DNA from: an uncultured Oscillospiraceae bacterium
GTDB taxonomy: Bacteria; Bacillota; Clostridia; Oscillospirales; Oscillospiraceae
NCBI GenBank assembly: GCA_934630985.1
Contig: CAKTXO010000090.1
Location: 1-6,396 of the forward strand
DNA: 6,396 nucleotides
Direction of reading: 5' to 3'
The notes below the pieces were generated by a model. It did no database searches, was not told the DNA's origin, and saw nothing but the letters and a program-made list of their open reading frames with translations. Below are positions 6,050-6,396 of this stretch, one piece after another (position 1 is the first letter of the stretch; each line of letters opens with the position of its first letter). A program made the translations under genes and the position numbers.

Positions 6050-6063
6050 TCCGCCCTGCGGCC

Positions 6064-6396
6064 TTAGCCCTTGACGGCACCGGCGGCAACGCCCTTGATG
6101 ATGTGCTTCTGGCAGAAGATGTACACCAGGATGATGGGGATGATGCTCAGCATGATGACCGCCATGGTGGCGCCCAGATCCACAGAGCCGTAGGAGCCCT
6201 TCAGATACTGAACGTGAATGGGGATGGTCATGTACTTGGTACGATCCAGCACCAGGTAGGGCAGCAGATAGTCGTTCCACACCCACATCAGCTCCAGAAT
6301 GCCCACGGAAATCATGGTAGGCTTGAGCATGGGCAGCACCACCAGGAAGAAGGTGCGCAGAGGGCCGCAGCCGTCAATGGCCGCCGCTTCCTCGAT
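6064..6396 (-). CDS. Sugar ABC transporter permease, MalG type (partial, C-terminal 110 residues)
   Basis: The frame is open from the window edge to a TAA at 6064-6066. It begins in the EAA cytoplasmic loop that contacts the ATPase: EEAAAIDGCGPLRTFF, followed by LPMLKP, a classic match to the EAAxxDG...F...LP..KP signature. Two membrane segments follow (about residues 27-45 and 78-95), with WNDYLLPYLVL between landmarks, and a C-terminus QKHIIKGVAAGAVKG typical of MalG/CUT1 permeases. It forms the membrane channel with a MalF-like partner, taking sugar from a lipoprotein binding protein. Those genes should lie beyond the right edge. With malQ nearby the cargo is probably maltose or maltodextrins, but CUT1 permeases carry many sugars and the fragment does not show the substrate. 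Confidence 0.93.
   Translation of the reverse strand: MEEAAAIDGCGPLRTFFLVVLPMLKPTMISVGILELMWVWNDYLLPYLVLDRTKYMTIPIHVQYLKGSYGSVDLGATMAVIMLSIIPIILVYIFCQKHIIKGVAAGAVKG

Larger units (their letters stand above)
5755..6063. other. 309-base spacer between permease and regulator genes, rich in inverted repeats
   Basis: It holds the regulator ribosome binding site (5765-5772), a GC hairpin (5801-5819), a composite repeat (5850-5941), a TACCG cluster (5985-6005) and a hairpin just after the permease stop (6029-6049). No convincing -35/-10 pair was found upstream of the regulator. No credible coding frame crosses it. Whether the regulator and malQ are made by read-through or from their own promoter is open. 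Confidence 0.65.

Noticed and set aside
1..6396. CRISPR array, tRNA or rRNA genes, insertion sequence, phage genes
   Set aside because: No regularly spaced repeats, cloverleaf-like segments, transposase or phage-type reading frames were seen in the window.

Overview
The window reads as a Gram-positive gut Clostridia chromosome, most likely Oscillospiraceae/Ruminococcaceae-like. The basis is high-GC coding DNA, strong AGGAGG-type ribosome binding sites, a clostridial-style maltodextrin gene set, and GC-rich inverted-repeat blocks between genes. This assignment is inference; no rRNA or other marker gene is present. All complete genes lie on the minus strand, so transcription runs from right to left.

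Right part (about 3176-6396): a maltodextrin-utilisation cluster. In transcription order it holds the 3' end of a MalG-type sugar ABC transporter permease (6064-6396, cut by the window edge), a 309-base spacer rich in inverted repeats, a LacI-family repressor (4750-5754), and the 4-alpha-glucanotransferase malQ (3210-4694). It closes at a 15-bp hairpin terminator (3176-3208). The permease would import maltose or maltodextrins, MalQ would disproportionate them in the cytoplasm, and the regulator presumably senses a sugar and controls the set.

Left part (about 85-2850): a separate two-gene operon with its own good promoter (TTGCAA-17-TATCAT, 2821-2849). It encodes two tandem, clearly paralogous polytopic membrane proteins of the O-antigen ligase/polymerase (Wzy_C) type, 442 and 440 residues. 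The genes are 12 bases apart, and the stop codon of the first is fused to the Shine-Dalgarno of the second (TAAGGAGG), so coupled translation is likely. The operon ends at a bidirectional terminator (85-117) shared with a plus-strand gene of which only the last 33 codons are visible.

The two long non-coding gaps (2786-3209 and 5755-6063) both hold GC-rich inverted-repeat blocks that look like dispersed repeats or structured RNA segments. The features most worth a second look are the tandem ligase-like pair, which differ at a conserved Gly of the presumed active-site motif, and the foldable 2990-3093 block.
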